In this document: piece by piece, positions 24,185 to 30,681 of the stretch
Layout: the number at the start of each line of letters is the position of its first letter
How positions within the stretch are numbered: the first letter of the stretch is position 1
From: a virus
Reading direction: 5' to 3' (one strand)
DNA: 33,299 nt
Virus record (IMG/VR): IMGVR_UViG_3300031539_000168
Span: 1 to 33,299 of that record
Notes under the pieces: generated by a model
The model's database searches: none
Seen by the model: the letters and a program-made list of their open reading frames with translations, nothing else
What the model was told of the DNA's origin: nothing
Translations under genes and position numbers: made by a program

Positions 24185-25081
24185 ATGCTTGAACGCTTAC
24201 CATTCGAGTACTTCATCAAGTACCTCATCTCGAAGGGATTCGAGGTGCCGGTGGTTGCGTCTGTGCTCCGAGACCACGGTTTGTATGGCGGTGTAGCTAA
24301 CGCCGTAACAGCTATCTCAAACAAGATGGAGATGCCTACTCCCTTTGTCCCGACTGAGGACAAAGGGTCAAAAGCAGACTTCATTCGTACAAAGGATTGG
24401 CTTCGTAGGGAGAAAATCAAAGACCTCTGGTATCCGAATAAGTCCGCTCAAGAAGCGTACCTCATACTGGCGCATCCAGAACTGAGAGAGAACGTACAAC
24501 AACTCCTACTATCGCCTCTCCGCATAGAGAATGTCGTGTCTCGGATCAATTCACACCATAAGTCGACCTTGACTGTGGATGGTTTGAGAACATTCGGGCA
24601 TTACTTCTGGAACAGAAACCTCCTCTCAATGGGTGAGTGGGTGGAGTACCTAAACAGTGTTCCAGGTTCTAAGAGAGCCAAGAAGATGCTACGGGTGTCT
24701 CCAGATATGGCAGACATGGTGGTTCCCTGGTTATCGGGGATGAGTGGGATGCCTACGAACCTTCACTCAGGAACCATCGCACGTCGTATGCGCGATTTGG
24801 CTTTTATGAAGGTCTTGGAGATTGAGCAAGAAGACGCCGGCATGGATCACTCTAAGACCATGAAGAACTATATGGACGTGATTCGTGGAGCAGAGTCCGA
24901 GTTGCGTCAATCGGACGTGGCATTGAAAGACGTATTGGGTGCTTTCGAGAAATTCCATATGAAGACCGACGAATCCAGAGTACCGTCGATAGAGGAAGTG
25001 GCTGGGCCGAACTACAGCCACTCTGGTGAGGGTACTGATGGGGACGAGGAAAAGAAGAGAGATCTATTAGGAGATACATGA
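24185..25081 (+). CDS. Helical hypothetical protein, candidate terminase small subunit
   Basis: 298 aa, mostly helical. QEAYLILAHPELRENVQQLLLSPLRIENVVSRI and the LTVDGLRTFGHYFWNRNLLSMGEWVEYL segment suggest a helix-turn-helix-like fold followed by an aromatic helix. A C-terminal acidic tail (SHSGEGTDGDEEKKRDLLGDT) ends in an ATGA overlap with the next gene. There is no clear ribosome site, so translation is probably coupled to the previous gene. Its location two genes before terL and its possible DNA-binding fold make it a candidate TerS. The evidence is weak, since no TerS signature is certain. Confidence 0.55.
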   Translation: MLERLPFEYFIKYLISKGFEVPVVASVLRDHGLYGGVANAVTAISNKMEMPTPFVPTEDKGSKADFIRTKDWLRREKIKDLWYPNKSAQEAYLILAHPELRENVQQLLLSPLRIENVVSRINSHHKSTLTVDGLRTFGHYFWNRNLLSMGEWVEYLNSVPGSKRAKKMLRVSPDMADMVVPWLSGMSGMPTNLHSGTIARRMRDLAFMKVLEIEQEDAGMDHSKTMKNYMDVIRGAESELRQSDVALKDVLGAFEKFHMKTDESRVPSIEEVAGPNYSHSGEGTDGDEEKKRDLLGDT

Positions 25082-25581
25082 TGGCTGAGATGAGACCGTT
25101 TTGGAAAACGACCGATGACAGTGAGACGACCGCACTCAAACAAGCACTCAGTGAGAAAAACATAGCGCCTGCTCTTGAGCAGGCGGTCCCCACGCTGACT
25201 AAGCTACCGATCAAAGACGATTTGTATGCCGAATACACGATCAAAGACGGTATGCTTCTGTATCATTTTTACAATGTGAAGCGTAAAGAGATCTTCGAAT
25301 CTGCTTTGAAAGCCATGGAGGATGCCCCAGCTGCAGAACAGAATAGGCTGGGGGTAGAGGCCAATGCGGCTCTCGAAAAGCATCCTTGGCCTTTAGAGTT
25401 TAGTGAAAACCTATCTTCTGTGTTTGTTGAGCACTTTCGACAACCGCTACTCAAAGTAGAGTACTACCTCGAGGTAGATAGCTGGTCTGTGATGCTACCT
25501 GAGCCAGAGTTGCCAGGTTCCAGAGCAAAGACACACTTGGAAGCAATCGCACCGTTTATAGCTTCCAAGTGTGTGGGCTAA
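25078..25581 (+). CDS. Hypothetical protein upstream of terL
   Basis: 167 aa, unrecognised. It has a charged N-terminus (MRPFWKTTDDSETTALKQAL), alpha/beta segments (YAEYTIKDGMLLYHFYNVKRKEIF), an Ala-rich helix and a C-terminal strand/loop region (LLKVEYYLEVDSWSVMLPEPELPG). Two ATGs sit at 25078 and 25081; the first overlaps the preceding TGA as ATGA. It closes the run of genes that began with the RNA polymerase, and a structured 209-bp gap follows it. Confidence 0.62.
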   Translation: MMAEMRPFWKTTDDSETTALKQALSEKNIAPALEQAVPTLTKLPIKDDLYAEYTIKDGMLLYHFYNVKRKEIFESALKAMEDAPAAEQNRLGVEANAALEKHPWPLEFSENLSSVFVEHFRQPLLKVEYYLEVDSWSVMLPEPELPGSRAKTHLEAIAPFIASKCVG

Positions 25582-25587
25582 ATGAGA

Positions 25588-25764
25588 CCGGCGTGAGCCG
25601 GCCAGATAACAGGAACCCCCACTGACTTCTCCCATAGTTGTCGAGATGTTGGCAGGGTTCCTGATGGTTACATGTTTGATTGTTAGATAACAGGACCGCC
25701 TCGATCTAGTAACTGGCCTAATGGGAACATTCAGTGGGCTACATCTCCAGCCAGTTACTGTCCT
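25588..25764 (+). other. Two structured intergenic units with complementary loops upstream of terL
   Basis: The gap 25582-25790 contains a GC-rich hairpin (CCGGC-GTGA-GCCGG, 25588-25601) and then two units, each opening with AGATAACAGGA (25604-25614 and 25685-25695). Unit 1 is closed by CAGGAACCC/GGGTTCCTG (25610-25618, 25655-25663). Unit 2 is closed by AGTAACTGGC/GCCAGTTACT (25708-25717, 25750-25759) with an outer AGGAC/GTCCT pair. The loop of unit 1 (CCCACTGA, 25618-25625) is perfectly complementary to unit 2's loop (25731-25738), and complementarity continues imperfectly. No U-tract follows. It could be a structured RNA, or a DNA site such as a packaging signal. Confidence 0.65.
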
Positions 25765-25790
25765 TATAACGCTAGGCAGTGTGTTTTTCG

Positions 25791-27635
25791 ATGAGTACCA
25801 TACATCTAAAAGAGCTCGAAATACTCAAGACCGCTAAGAAGATCAAACTGATCAACTCTTTTATATCTGGACCTGATGGACGGAGATATAGTGAGCCTTT
25901 TTACGATCTGGATGATGAAGGCAACCCTTGTGATTACGACTTTGATGTAGATGTACCCGATCCTACCTTAGATCAAATAACAGGCTTCCATGGAGATCCT
26001 GGCCTGGTAGGTGTTCGACCGAGTGAGTTTGCTGAGACAGCAATACGTATCCCAGAAGCTGGACGTGTCACGGATTTCACTTTTGAAGGACGTGAGTATC
26101 TGCGTAGGATCTACGACTCATCATCAAAGAAGGTCCTACTGAAGTGCGGGCGTCAGGTTGAGAAATCGACAACCGTTGCTAATAAGCTTATTTGTTACGC
26201 GGCCCTGATGAACCACTTCAGGGCTTTGTACGTTGCTCCTTCTGCAGATCAAGCCAAGGTATTCTCCAATGACCGTGTCCGTGACGTCATTGAGAACTCC
26301 CCACTGTTGAAGGCGTACACTCCAGGGGCTCTAAACCAGAACGTGTTCCGGAAGAAGTTTGTCAACTTCTCACAAATCACTCTAAGGTATGCTTATCTGA
26401 CTGCTGATCGCGTACGTGGCATCTCGGCCGATATGATCACTATCGATGAGATTCAGGACATCCTCATCGAGAACATCCCTGTCATCGAGCAATGTGCCTT
26501 CCACTCTCCAGTTAAGCAGTTTCTTTACTCTGGTACACCCAAGTCCCTTGATAACACCATAGAGCACTACTGGCAGGAGTTCTCCACTCAAAACGAGTGG
26601 ACTGTGCCTTGTGAACGCCATGGTACGCCAAAAGACCCAGGCTCTTGGCATTGGAATGTGTTGGACATTTCCAACATAGGTAAGAAGTGTTTGATTTGCG
26701 ATAAGTGTGGTGGGGCTATAGATCCCCAACACCCTCACGCACAGTGGACGTCTTTGAATCCGGTCGACAAGAACAATGCCGAGAAGGTCACGTTTGACGG
26801 CTACCGTGTTCCGCAGATCATGGTACCGTGGGTTGACTGGCAGGAGGTTGTTGAGGCCCTCGAGCAATACCCTCGTCCTAAGTTCATGAACGAGAAGCTG
26901 GGGATGTCTTACGACTCCGGCGTCAAACCCATTACACGTGCACAGCTTAAAGCGTGTTGCCGACCAGAACTTAGAATTTCTGACATCGACTCTATCAAGA
27001 GCATCATTGGCGGCAGACCAGTGTACTGCGGTATAGACTGGGGTACAGGAGAGAATGCCAGTTATACGATGATCTCTTTCGGTGCATACATAGGTACTGG
27101 CAACTTCACAATCTTCTATATCCACAGGTTTACAGGTCATGACTTGGAGCCTGATAGACAGTTGGATGCCATTCGCCAAATGGTTTCTCAGATGAACACA
27201 CGTATTGTAGGTACGGACTACGGTGGTGGCTTCTATCAGAACGACAAACTTATTAGGACCTTCGGTCCTAAGAGGGTATTCAAGTACAACTACAACTGGC
27301 GGCAGAAGAAACTCATCTACTGGGAGCCCAACCTAAAAAGGTTCATGGTCCATCGTACAGAGGTAATGAATGCCATCTTCACAGCCATGAAGGACCGGAA
27401 AATTGACCTACCTTGTTGGGACGATTTTCACGAGCCCTTTGGCTCAGACATCCTAAGCATCTTTACGGAGTACAATGAGCAACTCCGTATGGATCAATTT
27501 AAGAAATCCCCTGGAAAGACAGACGATGCTTTCCACTCAATCTTACTGTGTGTGTTGGCATCGATGATTGAGCATGAACGGCCGGACATCCTGATCCCAG
27601 GTAAAGAAACAGGTATCTCAATAAAACATGGCTAA
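25791..27635 (+). CDS. terL: Terminase large subunit
   Basis: 614 aa. ATP-powered motor and nuclease that packages DNA into the prohead through the portal. ATPase domain: Walker A variant CGRQVEKST at 119-127 (a Glu in place of the usual Gly), Walker B MITIDE at 215-220, coupling motif SGTP at 247-250. A zinc-ribbon-like insertion follows (C274, then CLICDKC with C300, C303, C306). Nuclease domain: CGIDWGTGENAS with the first metal Asp, VGTDYGGG with the second, and KTDDAFHS with the third acidic site. ATG 25791 is chosen over an in-frame GTG at 25779; neither has a good ribosome site, so the start is uncertain. A bidirectional hairpin follows the stop. Confidence 0.92.
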   Translation: MSTIHLKELEILKTAKKIKLINSFISGPDGRRYSEPFYDLDDEGNPCDYDFDVDVPDPTLDQITGFHGDPGLVGVRPSEFAETAIRIPEAGRVTDFTFEGREYLRRIYDSSSKKVLLKCGRQVEKSTTVANKLICYAALMNHFRALYVAPSADQAKVFSNDRVRDVIENSPLLKAYTPGALNQNVFRKKFVNFSQITLRYAYLTADRVRGISADMITIDEIQDILIENIPVIEQCAFHSPVKQFLYSGTPKSLDNTIEHYWQEFSTQNEWTVPCERHGTPKDPGSWHWNVLDISNIGKKCLICDKCGGAIDPQHPHAQWTSLNPVDKNNAEKVTFDGYRVPQIMVPWVDWQEVVEALEQYPRPKFMNEKLGMSYDSGVKPITRAQLKACCRPELRISDIDSIKSIIGGRPVYCGIDWGTGENASYTMISFGAYIGTGNFTIFYIHRFTGHDLEPDRQLDAIRQMVSQMNTRIVGTDYGGGFYQNDKLIRTFGPKRVFKYNYNWRQKKLIYWEPNLKRFMVHRTEVMNAIFTAMKDRKIDLPCWDDFHEPFGSDILSIFTEYNEQLRMDQFKKSPGKTDDAFHSILLCVLASMIEHERPDILIPGKETGISIKHG

Positions 27636-27643
27636 GAAAAAGA

Positions 27644-27663
27644 GGAAGGGCACATGCCCTTCC
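27644..27663. terminator. Bidirectional terminator between terL and the convergent gene
   Basis: GGAAGGGC-ACAT-GCCCTTCC forms a perfect 8-bp stem in the 37-bp gap between the terL stop and the stop of the minus-strand gene. Read on the minus strand it is followed by TCTTTTTCTTA, a good U-tract; on the plus strand by TTCTCGTTCTT, a weaker one. Confidence 0.8.
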
Positions 27664-27672
27664 TTCTCGTTC

Positions 27673-28215
27673 TTAGTCTACGATCGTTTCTACCACCGCT
27701 TCTACGGCGTCCTCCATGAGGTATTCCACGAGGCGGTAAGCCCCGTATCCCACAGCACCCCAGAACGTCACGCGTCCGAAACCGTCCAAGGCAGCAGACA
27801 TCTTGTTCGGCCCGCCCTTTGTTCGGAACCGGTAATACGGTGCTGTGACGAGTGCTTCGCCGTAGCTGTCGACTCGATGAGCGCCTCGGTTGGCCAACGA
27901 TTCGGTGTGCTCATCGTTGGCCTCGTAGTAGAGGTCTTCAGCAAGTTCGATGACTTTGTCTTTTGGAGCTTGTTGCCCCAGGATCAGCTGTGCCATCTGC
28001 GTGGCGTGTCTTTGAGCATCTTTATGCTCACCCGCTCTGATGCAGTGTTTCATGCTGATGTGCACGGTTGAAATACCCTCCTGCGATGACTCGTTTTGTT
28101 GGGTGTTTCCATTAGCCAACACCTCGTCCAGACGATCTAATACGTCGATACCTTTGCAGGGGAGATCGGTAGGCACGTTTGTTTCTTTGGTCTCTTCAGT
28201 CTTGTTTCTTGACAT
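27673..28215 (-). CDS. Hypothetical protein sharing a segment with the prohead protease
   Basis: 180 aa. Residues 14-29 (VPTDLPCKGIDVLDRL) match residues 350-367 of the prohead protease (VPTNLPCK, two extra residues, DVLDRL) at nearly identical DNA level. The middle has a helix with KHCIRAGEHKDAQRHATQMAQLIL; the C-terminus has a hydrophobic/aromatic amphipathic stretch (VTFWGAVGYGAYRLVEYL). GGAAGGA lies about 8 nt before the ATG. Convergent with terL and read through a terminator hairpin at its 3' end. A competing plus-strand frame over the same DNA starts inside terL and shows no domain. Function is unknown. Confidence 0.72.
   Translation of the reverse strand: MSRNKTEETKETNVPTDLPCKGIDVLDRLDEVLANGNTQQNESSQEGISTVHISMKHCIRAGEHKDAQRHATQMAQLILGQQAPKDKVIELAEDLYYEANDEHTESLANRGAHRVDSYGEALVTAPYYRFRTKGGPNKMSAALDGFGRVTFWGAVGYGAYRLVEYLMEDAVEAVVETIVD
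28128..28177 (-). repeat. Inverted near-identical repeat, copy A (in the 180-aa gene)
   Basis: In the gene's direction this 50-bp block has 25 of 26 bases plus 20 of 20 bases identical with copy B at 31727-31782, the two parts being separated by 4 bp here and 10 bp in copy B. The difference of 6 bp keeps both reading frames. The copies are in inverted orientation and 3.5 kb apart. Confidence 0.9.
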
Positions 28216-28333
28216 TGGTCTGGTCCTTCCACTGTGTCTGCGTTTTCAACATGACGGCGCAATAAACCGAAGGTGGGAGATTAGATTTTCCACCTCACAA
28301 TCCTTATCTCAGATAATAGTGATCTTTTTCGCA

Positions 28334-28831
28334 CTAAATGATCGTAGACAGATCGTCACCCCTGAGAAGTACTTTTGTGCGCCCAGATATACCCTTCGGG
28401 TACTTACGGACCATAACCACTGCGACATCTCTGATGTTTTTGAGTCCCTTGTTCAACACAGCGTACAATTGCTGAACTTGGTAGTCAGTGCTGACCAACT
28501 TAGAGGTACGTACTCGGGTACATAGTTTGGTACACAGAACGTAGAACGGTTCCCATGTGTGGTCGTAGTCGACAATACTTTGGAGGCGTGTGTACTCGTA
28601 TTCTGAGAGCTGCAAGAATATCTCTGCCCACCTTTCTACGACCTCCATATCGAATCCCTTGGGCGGAATCGCTAACAAATGGGCAGCATCCTGGTACAGA
28701 GACAGTAGCTTCTCATCATCCAAGTCTCGTAACCCTGATAGGTCTAAGCCATTTATGCGGAGAAGGAACTCCACCTGGCGCTCAAGACTTGCTACTCTGG
28801 CCTCTAGTACTCTTTCGGAACGTCCGGACAT
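28334..28831 (-). CDS. Hypothetical coiled-coil protein
   Basis: 165 aa, unrecognised. The N-terminal 25 residues (GRSERVLEARVASLERQVEFLL) form a heptad coiled coil. The remainder is mixed helical with charged and aromatic residues (VVERWAEIFLQLSEYEYTRL) and a basic C-terminal region (VVMVRKYPKGISGRTKVLLRGDD). ATG 28831 is taken as the start, with GGGAAG upstream; an in-frame GTG at 28903 would overlap the rightward promoters at 28841-28925. It is separated by 118 bp from the next gene of the same strand; that gap holds small hairpins but no clear promoter. A plus-strand frame across the region is rejected. Confidence 0.65.
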   Translation of the reverse strand: MSGRSERVLEARVASLERQVEFLLRINGLDLSGLRDLDDEKLLSLYQDAAHLLAIPPKGFDMEVVERWAEIFLQLSEYEYTRLQSIVDYDHTWEPFYVLCTKLCTRVRTSKLVSTDYQVQQLYAVLNKGLKNIRDVAVVMVRKYPKGISGRTKVLLRGDDLSTII

Positions 28832-28840
28832 CTGGACAAC

Positions 28841-28870
28841 TTCCCACGATCTGGATGATGTGGCTATAAT
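28841..28870 (+). promoter_or_regulatory. Upstream tandem promoter with perfect -10
   Basis: TTCCCA (28841-28846, four of six matches), an 18-bp spacer and a perfect TATAAT (28865-28870). It is located 55 bp upstream of the stronger promoter at 28897-28925, so the head genes may have tandem promoters. Confidence 0.45.
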
Positions 28871-28896
28871 GCAGTGGTTCAGTTCGTGCAGGCTTG

Positions 28897-28925
28897 TTGA
28901 CACTGTAAGACCTGGTCCATATCAT
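28897..28925 (+). promoter_or_regulatory. Strong sigma70-like promoter for the second head-gene block
   Basis: TTGACA (28897-28902), a 17-bp spacer and TATCAT (28920-28925, five of six). The expected start near 28932 leaves a leader of about 16 nt before ATG 28948. It is the best consensus promoter in the window and shares TTGACAC, GGTCC and TATCATT blocks with the promoter at 7241. Confidence 0.72.
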
Positions 28926-28947
28926 TTCCAATGTTTATGAGGATTCA

Positions 28948-29871
28948 ATGAACGATCAGCCTGGCTCTGTCCCACTTGCGCTTGTCCAACAACAGGCGGC
29001 TAACCCAATTGACCCCGAGCAGCTAGAGCTGATGGGGAAACAAGCAGCCAAGTTGTACCGTTCTCAAGGGTGTCGTTTGAACGATGCTGTTGTGCAGATA
29101 GTCAAAACAGCACAGCTCGCACCTGAGCAGGTAAAGAGGGTGTGTGAGTTTGCGAACACATCAGCGTACCTGGAGGAGTTCGAGAAGGCTGGTGAGATGC
29201 GGAATATCACCTTTGACGGAGGGCCGGCAAACCCAGGTGTGGTCCTTCAAGAGCTGAATGACGGCACCGCTCCTGCCATTCACCAGGTGGATTCGTCAGA
29301 CTATAACGAGCCTGTGAGCAGCTACAAGGTGGCCGCAGCAGGGGACGATTTCCTGGCCAGAGCTTTCGGGCATGGTGGTATGCAGAAGGTTGCCGAGGCC
29401 AACCACAGTTTACACGCTGATCCCATTGAGGATTTACGGGATATGCGTATCAAACTGTCCAGTATGCGTGACAACTTCAACAGTACTCTGAGCAGCATGC
29501 GTGTTGGACTCGATGACGTTGAGTCTGACCTTCTGAAAGAAGCTACGCAGGCTGTTGTAGATGGTGTCAGTTTGGGTGACATTCGTAGGGCATGGGGCCA
29601 AACTGGTGCAGATGACTTCTTTGTGAAGAAGGCCATGGTTTCGATTGGTAAACACCTACAGGCTCGTGGAGTAGATAGAGACGCCCTATCGGTGTCCTAT
29701 ACGAAGGTTGCCGGCGCTGGGATTGTGGCAAACCCAGCGCATCCTTTGATGTCGAAGTTTGCTGCTTTCGCCAAAATGAGTCGTGAGCTTATGAAGCTCG
29801 GTTACGCCGTTGAAGTGGCTGAAACCGAGCTTGCAAAGGTGAATGCCCAAATTAAAAGGAGCATCTCATGA
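28948..29871 (+). CDS. Putative head/internal protein
   Basis: 307 aa. Residues 20-80 carry a helical domain (LMGKQAAKLYRSQGCRLNDAV, TAQLAPEQVKRVCEFANTSA) of the kind found in proteins of large phages encoded close to the capsid genes; I know of no assigned function. The middle (FLARAFGHGGMQKVAEANH) is followed by a long coiled coil (DLRDMRIKLSSMRDNFN) and a Lys/Ala-rich C-terminus. Eight K-x-A tripeptides occur. TGAGGATTCA precedes the ATG and a strong promoter lies just upstream. It is likely a virion or assembly protein at the start of an operon leading to the protease and scaffold. Confidence 0.62.
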   Translation: MNDQPGSVPLALVQQQAANPIDPEQLELMGKQAAKLYRSQGCRLNDAVVQIVKTAQLAPEQVKRVCEFANTSAYLEEFEKAGEMRNITFDGGPANPGVVLQELNDGTAPAIHQVDSSDYNEPVSSYKVAAAGDDFLARAFGHGGMQKVAEANHSLHADPIEDLRDMRIKLSSMRDNFNSTLSSMRVGLDDVESDLLKEATQAVVDGVSLGDIRRAWGQTGADDFFVKKAMVSIGKHLQARGVDRDALSVSYTKVAGAGIVANPAHPLMSKFAAFAKMSRELMKLGYAVEVAETELAKVNAQIKRSIS

Positions 29872-30182
29872 CTCCAGAACGACTAACACTGTTATCGGGA
29901 TTGATAAAGGAGGCTAGACCCGGTGGTCTGGTTCCTGCTGTATTAGGTTCTGCAAAAGACTTGTGGGGGGCAGTTGCCGGCGGGGCAAATGTGGCTTCTA
30001 GGGTCATTAAGAGATCTCCGCATCTCCCCGATGCTTTGGGGACAGCTGTGAAGTACTCCCCCCATGCCGCTGCAGCATACGGAGGCAAGAAGGTGTACGA
30101 TTCACAGCCCGTGCAAGATGCGAAGTGGAAGTTCCAAGTCTGGAATGCACGCCGAAAGCAACAAAAGGCAATGGGGTACTGA
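29868..30182 (+). CDS. Small hydrophobic/basic hypothetical protein
   Basis: 104 aa, unrecognised. A short N-terminal helix (ERLTLLSGLIKEARPGG) resembles those of the next gene and of the Gly-zipper protein at 10116. It continues with a moderately hydrophobic segment (VPAVLGSAKDLWGAVAGGANV) and a basic Trp-containing C-terminus (DAKWKFQVWNARRKQQK). ATGA overlap with the preceding gene and AAAGGAG upstream. It could be an internal head or DNA-ejection component, by composition and place only. Confidence 0.58.
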   Translation: MTPERLTLLSGLIKEARPGGLVPAVLGSAKDLWGAVAGGANVASRVIKRSPHLPDALGTAVKYSPHAAAAYGGKKVYDSQPVQDAKWKFQVWNARRKQQKAMGY

Positions 30183-30183
30183 A

Positions 30184-30681
30184 ATGGCAAATGCTGTTGA
30201 TGATTTTTTGAAGGAAGCGGGGTTCTTATCAGACCTTGGAAGGGGTCTGATGGGTGAAGGTGGGAAAGGTTTTGGTCACGCTGTGGGACAAAACCTATTG
30301 GGTGCTGGGATCGCGGTAGGTGTGGGTGCCGCCTCAACAGGGGCTTACAGTGCTTTTAAGAAGATCATGGACTATAGAGCGAGTCCTCGCGATTACCAGG
30401 CGATGATGTCGGCACACCCATCCCTCAAGAAAAAGCCCGCTCGCCAGGTACAGATGCTTTACAATTCGCTACGCACTACAGCACCTGATATGGCGAAAGA
30501 CCCACTGATTGCCGGGTCTTTCATACGAAACATGATGGCTGTCCAACCTGATGAAGGTCTGGCCATCCCCATGGATACAGTGAAGACACTGGCTGATACG
30601 CAAAAAGGCATATCGGACGCACGCTCAAAAGACAAAGCTCCCGATTTCTTTAACCCCCTACTCCGCCCAAGTATCGGCTAA
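30184..30681 (+). CDS. Hypothetical protein with Gly-rich hydrophobic segment
   Basis: 165 aa. The N-terminal helix (AVDDFLKEAGFLSDLG) is followed by a glycine-rich hydrophobic stretch (GHAVGQNLLGAGIAVGVG), possibly membrane-active, and a C-terminal globular part (RQVQMLYNSLRTTAPDMAKDP, then AGSFIRNMM). ATG 30184 is used, following GGGG and directly after the previous stop; a longer in-frame version beginning at 30064 lies inside the preceding gene and is unsupported. It belongs to the protease operon and is probably a head-internal or ejection-type protein. The C-terminal segment recurs, in my recollection, in other large-phage structural genes. Confidence 0.58.
   Translation: MANAVDDFLKEAGFLSDLGRGLMGEGGKGFGHAVGQNLLGAGIAVGVGAASTGAYSAFKKIMDYRASPRDYQAMMSAHPSLKKKPARQVQMLYNSLRTTAPDMAKDPLIAGSFIRNMMAVQPDEGLAIPMDTVKTLADTQKGISDARSKDKAPDFFNPLLRPSIG

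Noticed and set aside
25588-25601. CCGGC-GTGA-GCCGG as an intrinsic terminator after the 167-aa gene
   Set aside because: No U-tract follows and the stem has only 5 bp; it is better viewed as part of the structured element.
27628-28071. 147-aa plus-strand frame starting within terL
   Set aside because: It crosses the terminator hairpin and runs opposite a convincing minus-strand gene with a good ribosome site.
28590-28940. Plus-strand frames opposite the 165-aa coiled-coil gene
   Set aside because: Low-complexity Ser/Arg translation, no ribosome site; the minus strand encodes a clear heptad coiled coil.
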